NCBI RefSeq assembly: GCF_018137965.1
Contig: NZ_CP073100.1
Coordinates: 806,001-870,000, forward strand
Origin: Luteolibacter ambystomatis
GTDB taxonomy: Bacteria > Verrucomicrobiota > Verrucomicrobiia > Verrucomicrobiales > Akkermansiaceae
DNA: 64,000 nt
Reading direction: 5' to 3'
Shown: positions 62,223 through 64,000 of the stretch, in pieces
How the letters are laid out: every line of letters begins with the position of its first letter
Numbering within the stretch: position 1 is the stretch's first letter
The notes under the pieces: model-generated
What the model saw: the letters and a program-made list of their open reading frames with translations, nothing else
Database searches by the model: none
What the model was told of the DNA's origin: nothing
Position numbers and translations under genes: made by a program

Positions 62223-64000
62223 ATGCAGCACACCCTCGCATTTGTAGCCGGTTTTCTGGTCCTCTCAGGAAACATGGCCCCTATATGGGCGGCACCACGG
62301 CTTCCTTCCGCGCTCTATGAAGAGTGGCGTGTTTCGCCGTTTCCTTCCGGTGGAAGTGTCTCCATCAACCCTCCCGCGCTGCAGTGGGCTTCCGTGAAAC
62401 ATTGGGAAAAGAAGGATGCTTCCTATACGGTGGAGATCTCCAAAGAATCCTCATTCCCAGCCAATGCGACGATGAAATCGTCCGAGCAGATCTGGTGCTT
62501 TTTCAACCCGCACCGGAAGCTGGCTCCCGGCACCTGGTTCTGGCGCTACACCATCAAATCGGGAGGGGCTTCCACCGTAAAAGGACCCTTTACTTTTCAG
62601 GTCGGGGAACGGACTCCTGTCTTCGACTCGGCGGACTTCCAGGATTTCGCGGCGAATATTCCGAGGAGGCATCCCTTCGCCGTTACAGAGGGAGTCAGTC
62701 TTGCTGCGGTGAGGAAAAACGCCGCTTCCCATCCGCTTGCGGCGACCATCATCGAGCGTGGTAAAAAGATCGCTGCCGCGGCAATCTACTCCGGGCCGGT
62801 GAGTGACAGGGATCCGGCGAAAGACCGTGAGGTCTCGGGATTGGCTTCAAAGGAGGCGGGGGCGCTGACTTCGCTTGTGGATGCCTATCTGCTCTGTGGG
62901 GATCCCGCCATGAAGGAGGGGATTCTGAAAAGGATTGATGTGGTGAGCGGATGGCCCACGGACGACCTGCTGGGATCGGGAGTGCTGACCTCATTGTCCC
63001 GGGCCTACGACGGCATGCATGCGGAGCTTCCGGAGGGAGTCCGGACGAAAATTCTCGCGGTGATCGACCGGCAGTTGAAGTCGAAGCTTTCCGCGTGGCC
63101 CGGAAATATCGAAGGGCGGCAGGTGGAGAATCACTTCTGGCAGGCCGAACTCGCCGCCAATTTTTGTGCCGGGGTGGCGACTTTTCATGAACTGGAATCC
63201 AGCCGGAAGATGGTGGAATACACTTATGAATTGTTTCTCGCCAGATTTCCCAATCTCGCCACACAGGACGGAGGATGGTCGGAAGGGTTGGGCTATTTCG
63301 GGGTTAACAAGACCGCAGTGGTGGACATGGCCCGTCTGATGAAAGCGGTCGGCGGCGTCAACCCTTTCGAGATGCCCTGGTATCAGAATCTCGCTGACTA
63401 TTTCATCTACTTCGCACCGATTGGAGGGCGCATCGATGGATTCGGTGACATGCATGACCGCGTGGGAAATGGTGGCATCGGCACCTCGATGATCTTTACC
63501 GTCGCGAAGGAATCGGGCGAACCCAAGGCGGTTTTCTGGTCGTCCAAGCTCATGAAAGGCAAGCAGGACGTGGAACCCTGGTATCAGATCATCCACGGCA
63601 TCCGCCCGGATTCGTCAGTGGTGCCCGCTCCTGCGAATCTTCCCGGAATGAAGGTGTTCGAGGGAGTCGGGCTCGCCGCGATGCACACGAACGTGCTCGA
63701 TGCGCCGCACGATACCGCCGTCTATTTCCGTTCGTCGCCGTTCGGTGCGAAGGGTCACATGCACGCGAACCAGAACGCCTTCAATCTATCGAGGAAGGGC
63801 GAGCCCTTGTTCTACTCGACGGGGTACTACACCACGTTCGCCGATCCGCACTCGATGTCGTCCTACCGCCACACCCGCGCGCACAACACGATCCTCATCA
63901 ATGGTCACGGGCAGGCCTTCGGTCACGAAGGATACGGGTGGATCAAGCGTCAGTTGCAGGGTAGGAAGATCTCCTATGTCTGTGGCGATGCCACCATGGC
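62223..64000 (+). CDS. Heparinase II/III-like polysaccharide lyase (DUF4962), 3' end outside window
   Basis: About 592 residues are visible; the gene continues past the edge. A signal peptide (MQHTLAFVAGFLVLSGNMAP, ending near WAAPRL) directs export. The N-terminal part (about 30-130) is a DUF4962-type beta domain (PALQWASVKHWEKKDASYTV). The alpha/alpha toroid follows (LLGSGVLTSLSRAYDGMHAE, GRQVENHFWQAELAANF, GGWSEGLGYFGVNKTAVVDM), then the heparinase II/III beta-sandwich starts: HMHANQNAFNLSRKGEPLFY and YRHTRAHNTILINGHGQ. Such enzymes cleave uronic-acid polysaccharides by elimination. The cluster with LacI and SSF genes supports a polysaccharide-utilisation role. Confidence 0.85.
   Translation, partial: MQHTLAFVAGFLVLSGNMAPIWAAPRLPSALYEEWRVSPFPSGGSVSINPPALQWASVKHWEKKDASYTVEISKESSFPANATMKSSEQIWCFFNPHRKLAPGTWFWRYTIKSGGASTVKGPFTFQVGERTPVFDSADFQDFAANIPRRHPFAVTEGVSLAAVRKNAASHPLAATIIERGKKIAAAAIYSGPVSDRDPAKDREVSGLASKEAGALTSLVDAYLLCGDPAMKEGILKRIDVVSGWPTDDLLGSGVLTSLSRAYDGMHAELPEGVRTKILAVIDRQLKSKLSAWPGNIEGRQVENHFWQAELAANFCAGVATFHELESSRKMVEYTYELFLARFPNLATQDGGWSEGLGYFGVNKTAVVDMARLMKAVGGVNPFEMPWYQNLADYFIYFAPIGGRIDGFGDMHDRVGNGGIGTSMIFTVAKESGEPKAVFWSSKLMKGKQDVEPWYQIIHGIRPDSSVVPAPANLPGMKVFEGVGLAAMHTNVLDAPHDTAVYFRSSPFGAKGHMHANQNAFNLSRKGEPLFYSTGYYTTFADPHSMSSYRHTRAHNTILINGHGQAFGHEGYGWIKRQLQGRKISYVCGDATM

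Noticed and set aside
61837..62320. Short open frames between the symporter and the lyase
   Set aside because: They lack ribosome-binding context and family features, and one overlaps the lyase signal peptide in another frame.

Overview
The window looks like a chromosomal segment of a verrucomicrobial bacterium (Verrucomicrobiota, Luteolibacter-like). This rests on family content and style, not on a database search: many secreted LamG proteins with Asp-rich DxDGDG linkers, a MoxR/DUF58/BatA/vWA/coiled-coil operon, a LacI regulator of the verrucomicrobial type, RHS proteins, a prepilin-like helper, and high-GC genes with few strong Shine-Dalgarno sites. I see no rRNA, tRNA, CRISPR array, transposase or phage gene.

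Layout. 0-4.5 kb: end of an outer-membrane barrel gene, then a glycerol operon (glpF-glpK-glpD) closed by a hairpin. 4.6-9.2 kb: CAP-domain lipoprotein, rnhB, YraN-type nuclease-like protein, a small membrane protein, a degenerate aldo/keto reductase and a DUF6607-like protein. 9.2-14.9 kb (minus): three SPFH/HflK-HflC-type membrane proteins translationally coupled to a P-type ATPase. 15.0-21.6 kb (minus): four secreted proteins (LamG, PhoD-like phosphatase) sharing a C-terminal module, diverging through a palindrome-rich promoter from a GH43 galactanase-like gene. 23.1-33.9 kb (minus): a seven-gene MoxR-vWA operon preceded at its far end by a REP-like inverted pair. 34.1-39.8 kb: O-antigen ligase-like membrane protein, divergent from a transglutaminase, its catalytically dead paralogue and a leucine-rich-repeat lipoprotein. 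39.8-47.9 kb: cell-surface glycan genes (sulfotransferase fusion, M60 peptidase, glycosyltransferases, a three-domain GT8/methyltransferase/GT25 fusion) and a Thr-rich twin-arginine protein. 48.2-55.4 kb: an RHS shell gene, a separate RHS tip gene with an AT-rich unknown tail, and two tandem membrane-anchored helical-repeat proteins, all visibly lower in GC from about 50.85 kb. 55.5-57.4 kb: a GT2/sialyltransferase-like/methyltransferase-remnant fusion. 57.9-64 kb: a short prepilin-like gene, then a polysaccharide-use locus (LacI regulator, Na+/solute symporter, heparinase II/III-like lyase running off the end).

The most unusual material is (i) the split RHS plus solenoid-protein island, (ii) a shared methyltransferase-remnant module fused to two different glycan-modifying enzymes 16 kb apart, (iii) the active/dead transglutaminase pair, and (iv) the SPFH trio coupled to a P-type ATPase with an altered metal-site motif. 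All functions are assigned from visible motifs and family knowledge; none was checked by search.
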